In this document: piece by piece, positions 52,779-64,000 of the stretch
Layout: the number at the start of each line of letters is the position of its first letter
Numbering within the stretch: the first letter of the stretch is position 1
Assembly: GCA_964019335.1 (NCBI GenBank)
Contig: OZ025659.1
Coordinates: 558,001-622,000 of the forward strand
Reading direction: 5' to 3'
Source: Diplonema japonicum
Lineage: Eukaryota; Euglenozoa; Diplonemea; Diplonemida; Diplonemidae
Length of the DNA stretch: 64,000 nucleotides
Translations under genes and position numbers: made by a program
Notes under the pieces: model-generated
Databases searched by the model: none
The model's input: only the letters and a program-made list of their open reading frames with translations
Told to the model about the DNA's origin: nothing

Positions 52779-55160
52779 ATGTTTCGCAAGAGTATCCCAA
52801 CACTTTGTGATGTATTAGGCAAGTCGGCAGCAATATATCCGGGAAAATGCCTGTGTGGAAGGGTTCAATTCGCCGTGGAGGGCACACCTGACTGGGTAGC
52901 CGTGGAACATTCGCACTTCTACAGAAGGAGCCACGCATGCATGAATATTGCGGTAGCCGGGTACAAGCCGCAAAAGTTTGTAGTTACTGAAGGAGAGGGG
53001 CTGCTCCACAGGAAGCCCTTTGACACTATATATAAACACACTTGCAAGGCTTGTGGTACTCATGTTTACGATGACTGGCTTTCATATCACAAGAAAGTAA
53101 TCTTCCCCCCGCAGCTCGACTCGATGGGTGGGAACCACAAATATTCGGCCGATTGGGAGGCATTTCACCCTCAGTTTCACATTCACTATAATTCCGCGGT
53201 ATGTCTTTTTCTTTTATTATATGCAACCTATGGGGGCCTCACTTCCGAGGACGATCGCCTGCAGCGGTGAATACGGTTTTGCTGAAAGGACACATCAAAG
53301 ACCCGTTGTCCTACGTCATCTGTCACTCGCTAAAAGTGATATCGAGCGCGCTGGAAAGGACAGGTCTTGGACAGAGAGTGCGACAAATAGTGCAGAGGTA
53401 CGGCTCACAGAGGACCCCCTTGGGACCGGTGGGGAATCTGATATGCAGGTGGATGCCGAGAATCGGATGGGACTGGGAGAAGATGGAAATAGCCACAGAA
53501 CTTGAGTGGCCCAAGCGAGGAAGCGCCTTCAGGGCGGCTGTAAGGGCAGCCAGGAGTGCGACACTAGCAACGGAACGGAAGACGGTCAGCGGACTCGGGG
53601 AAGGAGCAGATCCCAAAACGAATGACCTCTGGAGGACAGCTAAAGATCGCCATCTAGCTTTCTGTATCAAGAGGGTAATTGCGGGAGGGATCCCCTACCT
53701 AAGTCCGTATGCCAGAGCAGGACCAAAGTGTGTACCCCCCACGAATGAGGACGACGAGTCCGAGGGACGGAGCGAAGAAGAGGAAGATCAAGACGAGCCA
53801 GCGGCGCATGAAGGACAAGACGAGTCGGGATTTGAATGTGACCTCTGCCCGACCAAGCATGCGGACACAGTAACACTGCTACGCCACCAGCTGTACGAGT
53901 GCCCGCCAGCACGAGAGGAGCTGATACGGGAGGAGATGGAACCACTGCGCGACAGGACGGGATGGCCGCTCTGCCTCGAGCTGCATGCCATCCTACCAAG
54001 GGGGAACGGGTTCGAACACCTGGAGAAGCTGCAGCGATACCTGGCAATGGTGGTGGAAAAGCGGGACGAAGGGCTGATGCAGGCAGAAGGCGGCAACAAG
54101 AAGCTACCATGGGAGCGGGAAGTGACAGGCAAAGTGACCCCGGTACCGACGACAGCACAGCTGGGGACAGTGGTGGGACTGCTGGAGCAATTCGGGGAAC
54201 CACTACTGGAATGGATGGGAAAGCTGCGATGGGTGGAGGGCGACACCGACTCGGAGGTTTCAGCAGCTGAACTTGCACTCGACTTTGAGGAGACAACCGG
54301 TAAGTCACTGGGAGTCTACAACATGCAGAGGAAGGCACGCAGAAACAAGCTGTTGGTGGAGGGAGCCAACGCAGTGTGCAGAACGAGACGGATAAGACGC
54401 CCCTTCCCTGCGGACGGGGCAAAGAGGGTCAAGTCGCTCACAGCGATCGGAGGCAAGGCTGCAATAGGCTTTAACAGGAGACCGATCTTCGCATCAAGAC
54501 AGACAGCGCAAAAGCTACAGGAGTTGAAAGGGACATACAAGAAAGAACGCGTGTCGAGACTACGAAAAGCTTTAAAGGCGACAATAGGAACGAAGGCTAT
54601 GCTCCAGAAGGGGAGCATTAATAGATAGGAACTCACACCACAAGAGGCTGTCCTCGAGTGGGATTGTCTTTTACTATGAGTTTATTTTTTTTTGGTGGTG
54701 GGGATAACATGGAAATATAAGAAGTACATCAGATGTGTTGTTCGCTGTTGACCTCCTCGTCGGTCATCACCGGTAGCGCCCGAGTGGGAGAAGCAGATGC
54801 TCTGGGTGACGAACAGGCAGCAAACTACACGGGCTCAGAAAATCTTGGTTACCCGGGGCGCCCCGGCTGGGGTTGAGCTGCACACCGCACGCATTAAGAA
54901 CACGACGCGGAACGCAGAAGAAGCTACAGCTAGGCCGAGGTGCGCCCCCTGTAATCAAGTAAATGGTGCTTGTGCAGGGTGCCCCCACCGGCTTCCTTTA
55001 AATCATCGAGTTTATTTTTTCCATACCAACGCCACACGCACAGCTCCTCCCTGTCTACGATGGTCTGCCTAAATACGCGCAACTTCCTAAGGAGTGGCGA
55101 GGGGGTACTGGGGAGTTGGTATCAGAAGATTTGAGTTATCCGTACTCGGCAAAAAGTAGT

Positions 55161-55163
<3 letters not shown>
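52779..55163 (+). CDS. GFA/CENP-V-like zinc protein, 179 aa, gene split by a LINE-bearing intron
   Basis: Exons 52779-53198 and 55044-55163 with an 1845-nt GT-AG intron. Exon 1 gives the GFA fold with CLCGRVQF (Cys24, Cys26) and TCKACGTHVYDD (Cys89, Cys92), the structural zinc site of this family. Exon 2, LLPVYDGLPKYAQLPKEWRG, is the typical C-terminal DGLPKxxxLPxEW segment and joins in phase, which supports the splice. The usual catalytic zinc motif C-H-C-x-x-C-R-R is replaced by EHSHFYRR, so enzymatic activity is doubtful. The intron holds a sense-oriented LINE fragment. If not spliced, the protein would end 20 residues into the intron. Confidence 0.75.
53265..54688 (+). mobile_element. 5'-truncated non-LTR retrotransposon (LINE), copy 3, inside an intron
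   Basis: Coding remains open from about 53270 to the stop at 54626-54628: LLKGHIKDPLSYVICHSLK (matching FKGHRLDPYS of the 29.6 kb copy), a knuckle FECDLCPTKH..LLRHQLYEC, LELHAILPRGNGFEHLEKLQRYLAMVVEKRD, RRPFPADGAKRVKSL, KAMLQKGSINR. It is colinear with 26768-27433 and more complete. The 3' UTR ends TTTTACTATGAGTTTATTTT. The open frame is intact for ~450 codons though RT and endonuclease parts are missing. Confidence 0.8.
54951..55010 (+). repeat. Dispersed short repeat, copy 5
   Basis: TGTAATCAAGTAAATGGTGC continues TTGTGCAGGGTGCCCCCACC then GGCTTCCTTTAAAT. It is closest to the copy at 16321 in the left half. It lies in the LINE-bearing intron, about 35 bp before its acceptor. Confidence 0.55.
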
Positions 55164-55219
<56 letters not shown>

Positions 55220-55338
55220 GTCTTCCATTTATGTTTTTCTTCTTTTTTCTCCTTCCCCCACGCGCTATATAACAGGGGGGGAGGGAACGAGAGGGAAGAA
55301 AAGAAAAAAAAAGGAAAGAAAAAAAAAAAAAAAAAACA

Positions 55339-57575
<2,237 letters not shown>

Positions 57576-57974
57576 ATGAAGAACGATTTATTTTCATTTT
57601 CCCCCTTTCCAACCCTGCCTGAAACAGTTATTGTAAAAAAAAGAAAAGAATAACCGGATGATATTAAAAAAAAAAGAAAAAAAAAAGTATTCCTCTTGTT
57701 TTTGTTTTGCTTTAAAAAATATTCGTTTCTATGCCCCCCCCCCCCCCCCCATTGTTCCCTTTACTAAAGATATCCCCTTTGTAAACCCTGTTTTTTCCCC
57801 TTTTTTTTCTTCTTTCCACTCTCAAAAAAATCATTGACCCCCACCCCCATCCCGTTCACTTTTTTTTAGAAAAAACTTTTCTGTTTCACAAAATGCAAAA
57901 GAAAAAAAAAAACTTTTTTTACGAAAGGAGGTGGAGCGAGAAAGAAAAAAAAAAAAAAAAGAAAAAAAAAAAAA
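57576..57974. other. Intergenic, homopolymer-rich
   Basis: A and C runs. A frame beginning 57893 is Lys/Phe-rich and is joined only by chance to the second NME7 exon frame. Confidence 0.5.
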
Positions 57975-59044
57975 ATGACCGAAGCAAGGTTGTCGTTCAT
58001 CGTGGATTACATGGATCCCCAGGCAGGCCTGGTGCGGAAGTACCAACTGTGTTACTTCACGACCGACAACACCATAGAGATGCACGATATCAAGAACCGA
58101 AGGGTCTTTTTAAAACGGTGCAATTTTCCCCAGGTGAAACCGAGGGACCTGCACCTCGGCGCGACCGTGACCATATACTCAAGAAAGCTAACAGTTGTGG
58201 AGTACGCAGACGACGCAACACGGCACCTCTACGCGTCGGAGAACGACATTGCACTGGTCGTGGTATGGAAAAAAGAGGGGAAAAAAAAAAAAAAAAAAAA
58301 AAAAAGATCCACGAGCTAGCGAACCTCGGCGTCATTCTTCAGTACATTGCCTCATCTGGGCTGCGAATTGTCAATTTGAACATGTTGTCGCTGACAAGAG
58401 CAGAAGTCGAGGAGTTCAGCCCGGATCACGTTGGGAAATGGGACGGGAAACGCCTCACCGTGGTAGAAATATCAGGGAAAAACCTCATGGAAACATGGGA
58501 GGCAGGTGGGTTAGAAGGATCCGCTTGGATCAGCGGCTTGGAAACAGGCAGGGGCGACGCATCATGGTTCTTCGGTCCGGGCTCTGCAAGATCCGAGCGC
58601 AGCGCAGCGGAAATGACCAACTGCACCATAGGGATCATCAAACCTCACGCAGTAACTGATTCCGCAGGGAAAATCGTGCAAGAAATTATAGATGAAGGCT
58701 TCACCATAAACGCCCTTCGCAGGGTTTGTCTAGACAGGGCAGATGCGGTTGACTTCCTTGAAGTCTACAAGGGTGTCCTACCAGAGTACTCCAAGCTTGT
58801 GGAACAGCTTTCTTCAGGTCCTTCTTGGGTCATGGAGGTGACGGCGGAGGACCCTGTTCAGTCCTTCAGGGACCTCTGCGGTCCCCACGACCCCGACATA
58901 GGGAGGGTACTCCGCCCCGCATCGATTCGTGCTAAGTACGGGAAAACCCGTATTGAGAATGCCATACACTGCACAGACCTCCCGGAGGACGGTGTTCTTG
59001 AGTCGGACTTTTTCTTTAACCTTCTGCGTCCGGTGTCTTCATAG
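57975..59044 (+). CDS. NME7: NME7-like axonemal protein (DM10 plus NDK domains), 341 aa, two exons
   Basis: Exons 57975-58262 and 58307-59044. Residues 1-92 are a DM10 domain (MDPQAGLVRKYQLCYFTTDN, IEMHDIKNRRVFLKR, VTIYSRKLTVVEYAD). The first NDK domain (about 93-185) is shortened and degenerate: no KPD motif at its start and no catalytic His segment. The second NDK domain (about 200-338) is good: NCTIGIIKPHAV, GFTINALRRVCLDR, VYKGVLPEYSKLVEQLSSGP, GPHDPDIGRVLRP, and IENAIHCTDLPEDG with the catalytic His. NME7 is a microtubule inner protein of doublets and a gamma-TuRC-associated kinase in animals. The intron is nearly all purine. Confidence 0.92.
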
Positions 59045-59077
59045 ATATGGAGGAGAGGGGGGGAGATGAAAGTGTGT

Positions 59078-59111
<34 letters not shown>

Positions 59112-59265
59112 TTGTGTAAATAGAACGGTTTTTTTTTTTTTTTAAACCCGTTTTTCCACCTTCCCCAATTGCATTTGTTTTGTTTTGTTTTTTGAATGAA
59201 CAGCCAAAAAAAAAAAAAAAAAAAAAAAAAAGGAACAAAAGGGAAAAAAAAAAGAAAGAAAATAT

Positions 59266-60192
59266 ATGACGGCACCGGCGACAACGTTGGTGACGCTGAC
59301 TTATAATGGTATGAAGATGGGTTTCCCCACCCCCAAAAAGATTTTTTTAAAAAAAAATACCCCAGGTCCCGTCCCTTACCCCCACAGAGCGGTCACGGAG
59401 CCCACTCCGGATGACCAATTTTCGGAGCACATGAGCAAGGCTGAGGTATGGGTCTCTTCCCCCCCAAAGAAAAAAACAACAACAGGAAGAAACAAGGAAG
59501 AGAGACGCGGAGCACCAGGCGGAGCAGGAGAAAGCGAAAGCGGCTCCCAGCGCGATGGGCAAGTTCAGCATGTTCGCCAAGGGCGTGGCACACAGCGTCT
59601 CGAAGAGTGCAAACCAACTGCATGACGCAGTTGAGACAAGTATGGGAAAGAAAGAGGGAGGGGAAAAAAAACTTTTTTTTTTTAAACAGAGGTAAGGACT
59701 GAGATGAAGGATAGGGACAAGGCCAAGTTTGCGAGCCTTTTCCCAGAGCTTGCGGCTTCTACTTACTTCTGTGTGTACGCGTGCAAGGCCATGAACAATG
59801 GGCAGCTCACGGGTGGGGATTTGTACGTATGCAGTACCCACTTGTGCTTTGTGTCAGGTGCCGTGAAAGAAATGGTACCCTTTGCAAGCGTTCTCTCCAT
59901 TTTGAGGAGCGTTGTGCTGCCCACCGTGACCAACGGCCCTCCCTTCATCCTTCCTGTTCCTGCCGAACATGTGATCCCCCAGTGTCTCCAGTTCTACACC
60001 AGCGCCATGCAGATATTCCAGTTTCTTGATTTTTCGAATACTACTACCCAAGCCACTACACACCTCACTTCCACAGTCCACGGCACCAGCCTGGAGAGGT
60101 GCTACAACTTTGTCGATCATGCTTGGAGGGCCTCCACCACAGTTCCCCAGCCCGGCGCGAACTACCTTCCCCCTTCGGGGTCCCAGGCATAA
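59266..60192 (+). CDS. GRAM-like domain protein, 259 aa, four exons
   Basis: Exons 59266-59308, 59366-59445, 59486-59639 and 59690-60192. The first intron is 57 nt, a multiple of three and open, so retention would add 19 residues. The N-terminal third is polar with a charged helix (KAEEETRKRDAEHQAEQEK). A short helix (AMGKFSMFAKGVAHSVSKSAN) leads to a GRAM/PH-like region from about 105: FASLFPELAAS, LTGGDLYVCSTHLCFVSGAV and VPFASVLSILRSVVLP, where GxLYVSxxxLCF is the GRAM core. GRAM domains bind phosphoinositides on endomembranes. The end is unstructured. The assignment to GRAM is by pattern. Confidence 0.7.
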
Positions 60193-60597
60193 GCTAAGAA
60201 GGGAACGAAGAAAAAATAGAAACAAAATGAATATGAGGAGAAGGGGAGAGGGGAACAAGTGTTATTATAGCGCCACACAATCTTTTTTTTTTTTTTTTGA
60301 TTCTCTCCTCTTTTTTTTTTTTGATTCCTAGCTAAATGATTCTTGTTCGTTTTTTTTTTCTTCTTCTCCCCCCCCCCCCCTGATCTTACAGCGCTGCCCC
60401 TCCCTCCCCCCACAGAAGAAGTAAAATGATTGTTGATGACAAAAAAAAAAAAGAAATGGAGCGTTATTTTTTTTTATTTGTTTTGTTTTTCTTATCTTAT
60501 AATTCATTTTTTTTTTTCCAAAGCACCCCTGTCAGTTTTTTTTTTTTAGAAAAAAAAAAAAAAAAAAAGAAGCCTCCCCCCTCCCCCTCCCTATTTC
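60193..60597. other. Intergenic, low complexity
   Basis: T, C and A runs. No gene or repeat is supported. Confidence 0.55.
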
Positions 60598-61968
60598 ATG
60601 AGGCGAGCTGCCCGCCCCGATGAGCCGTCGTTAGTGGCTGCGAATGCATATTACTTTAACGTTGTGAAAAAAGCGGGTAAACTGAAAGGGAGGAGAGGAG
60701 GGAGAGGAGTGAAGGCGTATATTGCAGAAGAGTGTAAAGGGAAAATGGCGGAGCTAGAGGCCAGCATAGAGGAGCGCCTCGGAAGCGAGAAGCGACTAGA
60801 AAGCATGGTGGACAAGACAAAAAAACAGCTTCGAAAAAAACTGAAAACAAAATTCTGCGGGTCACGAGAAGAACAACGCGCCCGCGAGGAAAAGGCCTTA
60901 AAATCCGCTGCGATCGAAGCTGTAGTACTGCCAAGCATTAACTCGAAATGCCCGGTTTCCGAAAAAGCATGGTCCCTCCAACGCAAAGAAGTACTGGACA
61001 AGGTATGGGCGGCAGCGCAAAAAGACGCAGCGGTCCAAGGCGAGCTCGAAAAACTAGAAGAGGCTCACAAACGAAGAGACGACATCAAAACCCAAGCATT
61101 GTTTTTAGACAGTCAGTGCATTGAAAAAAACAAAAAACGGGAAACGTTAAAACTCGAAAAAAAAGAAGAGCTTGAAAAAGCTCGCTTGATCCACCAAGAG
61201 TGGACAGCAGCGCAGGCCAAGGCGATGTTGAACACGCGGGATAGGGAGCTGGCAGCAAGGCAAGAAACGTTCAACCGAACCGAAGAGAAAAAGAAGCAAT
61301 TGGCAACACGGCAGCTAGAACAACGACGAGAGGAGGAGCTGCACAACGAATCTCTAAAACGGCAGACATTGCAAGAGAAAGCCCTTTCAGATGCAAGAAA
61401 ACAGGACCAGTTTAACCAGTGGCGACAGTATCTCGACAACAAAGAACAACACAGAAAAGAGCAAAAGAAGTCGCTCAATTCGTCGGTGTCTCTCTCGCAC
61501 GATTCTTGCAACCATTTCACTGGTGGGGACGTGTACAAGGCAGAGCTTAACAAAAGGCTTCAAACACAATCTGTTTGCGAAGGCCTGGCGAAGGTGCTCC
61601 ACCAAGAAGCCGAAAAGAAGCGTGTTGATCTGGAGACAAAAAAGGTTAACGAGATTAAAAAATATGAGGAAAAACAGGCCGACGCGGAAATATCCCGAAT
61701 GTCTGCCATAGCCGCCAGGAACAGGAACCAAGCCCTAGTACTAGATGCACAGCTCGTGCAGAAACAAGAACAGGAACGGCGTGAGAAGGAGATGGAAAAA
61801 AGGGAAACCGATCGAATGTTGGAACACCAAGCCGTGCAGGACAAACGGCGGTCGGAGGAGGAGAGAAAGAAGAGAATGGACCAGCACACGTACATCAACA
61901 CCCTGGCCGTTCAGGTAGGCATCGGGAAGCACAACGGCCTGAGGGGCATGCAGATCAAGATAAAGTAA
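60598..61968 (+). CDS. Long coiled-coil protein, TPH/CFAP-like, 456 aa
   Basis: Single exon. After a basic N-terminus (VKKAGKLKGRRGGRGVK) the protein is almost wholly alpha-helical coiled coil, rich in Lys, Glu, Gln and Arg (about 50-440). The helix pattern and stretches such as EERKKRMDQHTYINTLAVQ near the end resemble trichohyalin/plectin-homology proteins of cilia (CFAP45, CFAP53, MNS1 group). I cannot say which, since coiled coils align non-specifically. The end GKHNGLRGMQIKIK is not helical. It lies three genes after tubulin copy 2 in a run that includes NME7, so an axonemal role is plausible. Confidence 0.6.
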   Translation: MRRAARPDEPSLVAANAYYFNVVKKAGKLKGRRGGRGVKAYIAEECKGKMAELEASIEERLGSEKRLESMVDKTKKQLRKKLKTKFCGSREEQRAREEKALKSAAIEAVVLPSINSKCPVSEKAWSLQRKEVLDKVWAAAQKDAAVQGELEKLEEAHKRRDDIKTQALFLDSQCIEKNKKRETLKLEKKEELEKARLIHQEWTAAQAKAMLNTRDRELAARQETFNRTEEKKKQLATRQLEQRREEELHNESLKRQTLQEKALSDARKQDQFNQWRQYLDNKEQHRKEQKKSLNSSVSLSHDSCNHFTGGDVYKAELNKRLQTQSVCEGLAKVLHQEAEKKRVDLETKKVNEIKKYEEKQADAEISRMSAIAARNRNQALVLDAQLVQKQEQERREKEMEKRETDRMLEHQAVQDKRRSEEERKKRMDQHTYINTLAVQVGIGKHNGLRGMQIKIK

Positions 61969-62340
61969 AAGCGATTCTTTTTCTTTTTTTTTCTTCTTAC
62001 AAATATTTATCTTTTCAACAAAAAGAAAAATGAATTTACAACTATATGCAACTTATGCCCAGCAATGACATGTAGACATAAAGAATTGTTTTTCTCTCTC
62101 TTCCCCTCCCCTCCCCTCTCCTCTCCTCGCATTGGTACCCTTTGCAGCCGACTCTGACGTTAAAGATCGATTTTTTTCTTCTTTTTTTTCCTGTTTCCAC
62201 AGAAATTACACCATTTATTTATTTATTTATTTTTTTTTTTTGCCGCCTTTTTTTTTTTTTTTCTTCGAAAATAATCCGGCCTTCAAAAAAAAAAAAAAAG
62301 AAAAAGAAAAAAAGAAAAAAGGGGGGGGAAAAAAAAGAGA
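61969..62340. other. Intergenic, T and A runs
   Basis: No gene seen. A G-rich A-rich leader (GGGGGGGGAAAAAAAAGAGA) runs into the next ATG. Confidence 0.5.
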
Positions 62341-63238
62341 ATGACTGCGTACCAGAAGGGTGTGTTTCGCACCGATGCCCCGCCGTTGCATGTTGGGCGC
62401 AAGGCGAATCAGGAGCTGGCAGAACGTCGGTCGCAAAGCGCTGATTTCCACAAGAAGAACAAGATAGAATGCACAGCAACTCGGGATCATCTTGTGGTGG
62501 GGAAGGCACCTTGCGTGGAACACCCCACACCAAAGCCCCACAAGCACCTAGTAGATGGCGTCCGTGCGAACAAGTCAAGGTGCCCATGGGACGTGGCACA
62601 ACTGTCTGCCCGGAACAAACATAAGGGAAGGAAGAATGTAGACACATCTACGTATTACAGAGAAAAGAAGTTCGGGAAGGGATCAGGACTTGCTCCTGTG
62701 TGGGAAAGCGATGCTGCCGCAAAATTCGTCTACCCTGACAGAGAGGGTGGCGGTGCGCCGAACAAAAAGAAGACCGATCCCAACAAATCTGGTGGGTCGG
62801 TGGAAAGTACAGTTGAAAGAAGATGGAAACCCTCTAGGAAGCATCTTGAATGCAGCAAGAGTCAATCTGCGGAATACGCGCCTCCTCACAAGCAGCTCTC
62901 TTACCAACGGCGTTCGTCGGCTACCAGCCTTTGGGGCCCCGAACCCGGTCCTGCGAAGGTGACCCGTTCAGCTTCCGCGGAACTTCGCCCACGGTCCAGG
63001 TCCCCCTTCGCCACCTCCTTCGACCTTCCCCAGGCCAAGCCCTCCCCTTTGAATATCGAACCGAGCCGTAGCTGTCCGTATGATGCTAATTATAGGCCGT
63101 CGCAAGGGCCGACCCATATGGAACCCGGAAAGAGGTGTGTGGGGAATTTAAAAAAAAAAAAAAATCAGAAACGAGTTCCGTCCGCGTACTAGAATCTTCT
63201 CTGCTTCCGACAGCCGTCAGAAGATTTTCGGGTTTTAG
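62341..63238 (+). CDS. Basic Ser/Pro/Lys-rich protein, 287 aa (two exons)
   Basis: Exons 62341-63134 and 63169-63238, using a 34-nt GT-AG intron (GTGTGTGG ... AAATCAG). Without splicing the frame ends at 63192 with KKKKNQKRVPSAY; with splicing it ends FRPRTRIFSASDSRQKIFGF. The unspliced version includes a poly-Lys run from intronic A runs, so I prefer the spliced one. The protein is strongly basic and poorly structured, with repeated K/R-S and short HK/HL phrases (HKHLVDGVRANKSR, SRKHLECSKSQSAEYAPPHKQL). No known domain. Position after NME7 and a coiled-coil gene hints at a microtubule-associated role, without direct evidence. Confidence 0.6.
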
Positions 63239-63361
63239 GGAGGGGAAGAGGATTTTTTTTTTTTTTTTGTTCGTCCGATGAAATGATGTATACACACTTT
63301 TTTTTTTTTTAGTACATTTTTTGCTTTTTTTGTTTTTCCAGGCTCATTTCCCCTCCCTGCT

Positions 63362-63396
<35 letters not shown>

Positions 63397-63813
63397 CGCC
63401 CGAAAAAAAAAGAAAAGAATAGAAGAAACAAAGGGAGTAAAAGTGTTTTTTTTTTCCCCTCCACAGTACACCCCCCCCCCCCCCCCCCCCGCTATATGTT
63501 CTCCCTTATCTCTTTAAGAAAAAGTTGATTTTTTATTTTTTTTTATTTTACTCATCAAACAAGGTACGTTACATGCCCCACTCATCTCCTTTCCCCTCCC
63601 TTTTTTTTCCAGTTTTTTTTTTCTTTTTACAATATCCTTTTTTTGTGGGGAAAGAAATGTTTTTTTTTTCTTCTTATTCTTCTTTTAGTGTGTTTTATTT
63701 TCTTCTTTGTTGTTCCCCTTTTTTTTTCATTGCGTATAAAATGACGTATTCTTACAAAGAAGGGGTAACGCGGGGGGTGCAAGAAAAAAGAGAAAAAAAA
63801 GAGAGAAAAAAAC
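63239..63813. other. Intergenic, homopolymer-rich
   Basis: Long T (about 34), A and C (about 20) runs. No gene is supported. Confidence 0.6.
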
Positions 63814-64000
63814 ATGGCAAAAAAAGATCTGTCCGATGCGGCAAACTGTGTTACGTCACGGCAAACCAAGCTGAGCCCGGAGCTGGAGTGGATGTTATAT
63901 ATGATGGTGTGGTATCTCTGCGAGGGGAGGGAAAGCGAAACGGCCGCAAAGGAGTGCGTGGCAGCGTTAAAAAAAATGTGGCAGGCGAACTACTCCATCC
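63814..64000 (+). CDS. Partial gene cut by the window end
   Basis: An ATG in A-rich context (GAAAAAAACATGG) opens a frame that stays open to the edge (62 codons). It starts MAKKDLSDAANCVTSRQTKL and continues LEWMLYMMVWYLCEGRESET to KKMWQANYSI. The composition is normal and helical with several Trp and Cys. No family is recognised from this fragment. Confidence 0.5.
   Translation, partial: MAKKDLSDAANCVTSRQTKLSPELEWMLYMMVWYLCEGRESETAAKECVAALKKMWQANYSI

Overview
This is 64 kb of nuclear DNA from a flagellated unicellular eukaryote. The evidence is two beta-tubulin genes, eIF3a, an ESCRT-II subunit, a circularly permuted nucleolar GTPase, axonemal proteins (NME7-like, DRC12/CCDC153-like, a 15-MORN protein) and many short GT-AG introns. 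I cannot name the lineage. Spaces between genes are almost pure homopolymer (A, T, C or G runs). Highly expressed-looking genes (tubulin, eIF3a, the secreted family) are strongly GC-ending in third position, while other genes are not. I support 34 protein genes and all of them lie on the + strand, as do the readable retroelement and transposon fragments. Some gene-to-gene gaps are only 71-130 bp and carry a pyrimidine tract plus CAG. That layout recalls lineages with directional gene arrays and spliced-leader trans-splicing (euglenozoans, dinoflagellates and relatives), but no spliced leader is seen here.

Layout. 0.5-9.2 kb: an alpha/beta hydrolase, a small MGCC protein, a six-exon His/Gln-rich protein with an FUBP-like tail, an acidic protein and eIF3a. 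9.6-10.2 kb: two inverted-repeat structures, one a MITE candidate. 10.3-14.8 kb: an enoyl-CoA hydratase family enzyme, an FHA-MAP3K and a GT10 fucosyltransferase. 14.9-28.3 kb: five genes of an unrecognised secreted cysteine-rich family, two of them copies of one duplicated block, with a piggyBac relic and a LINE fragment between and inside the copies. 28.5-39.5 kb: membrane proteins, a LINE fragment, an ankyrin protein, GNL1, an unknown protein, quinolinate phosphoribosyltransferase, cyclophilin H and DRC12. 39.6-42.6 kb: beta-tubulin and the MORN protein. 43.4-46.9 kb: a second piggyBac relic and a PEBP-acyltransferase fusion. 48.2-56.1 kb: an ADCK kinase, a zinc-ribbon protein, a GFA/CENP-V-like gene with a LINE inside its intron, and VPS22/SNF8. 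56.2-64 kb: the second beta-tubulin, NME7, a GRAM-like protein, coiled-coil and basic proteins, and a gene cut by the window edge.

How the genes relate. Axonemal genes fall in two runs, each next to a beta-tubulin copy. The secreted array sits directly after a Golgi-type fucosyltransferase. I derived exon structures by requiring GT-AG junctions that keep frame. I count 26 introns in protein genes, 32-88 nt long except one of 1845 nt. Several are nearly pure purine, with no pyrimidine tract before the 3' splice site. The strongest candidates for new biology are the PEBP-acyltransferase fusion, the secreted family, the purine-only introns and the strictly one-strand organisation.
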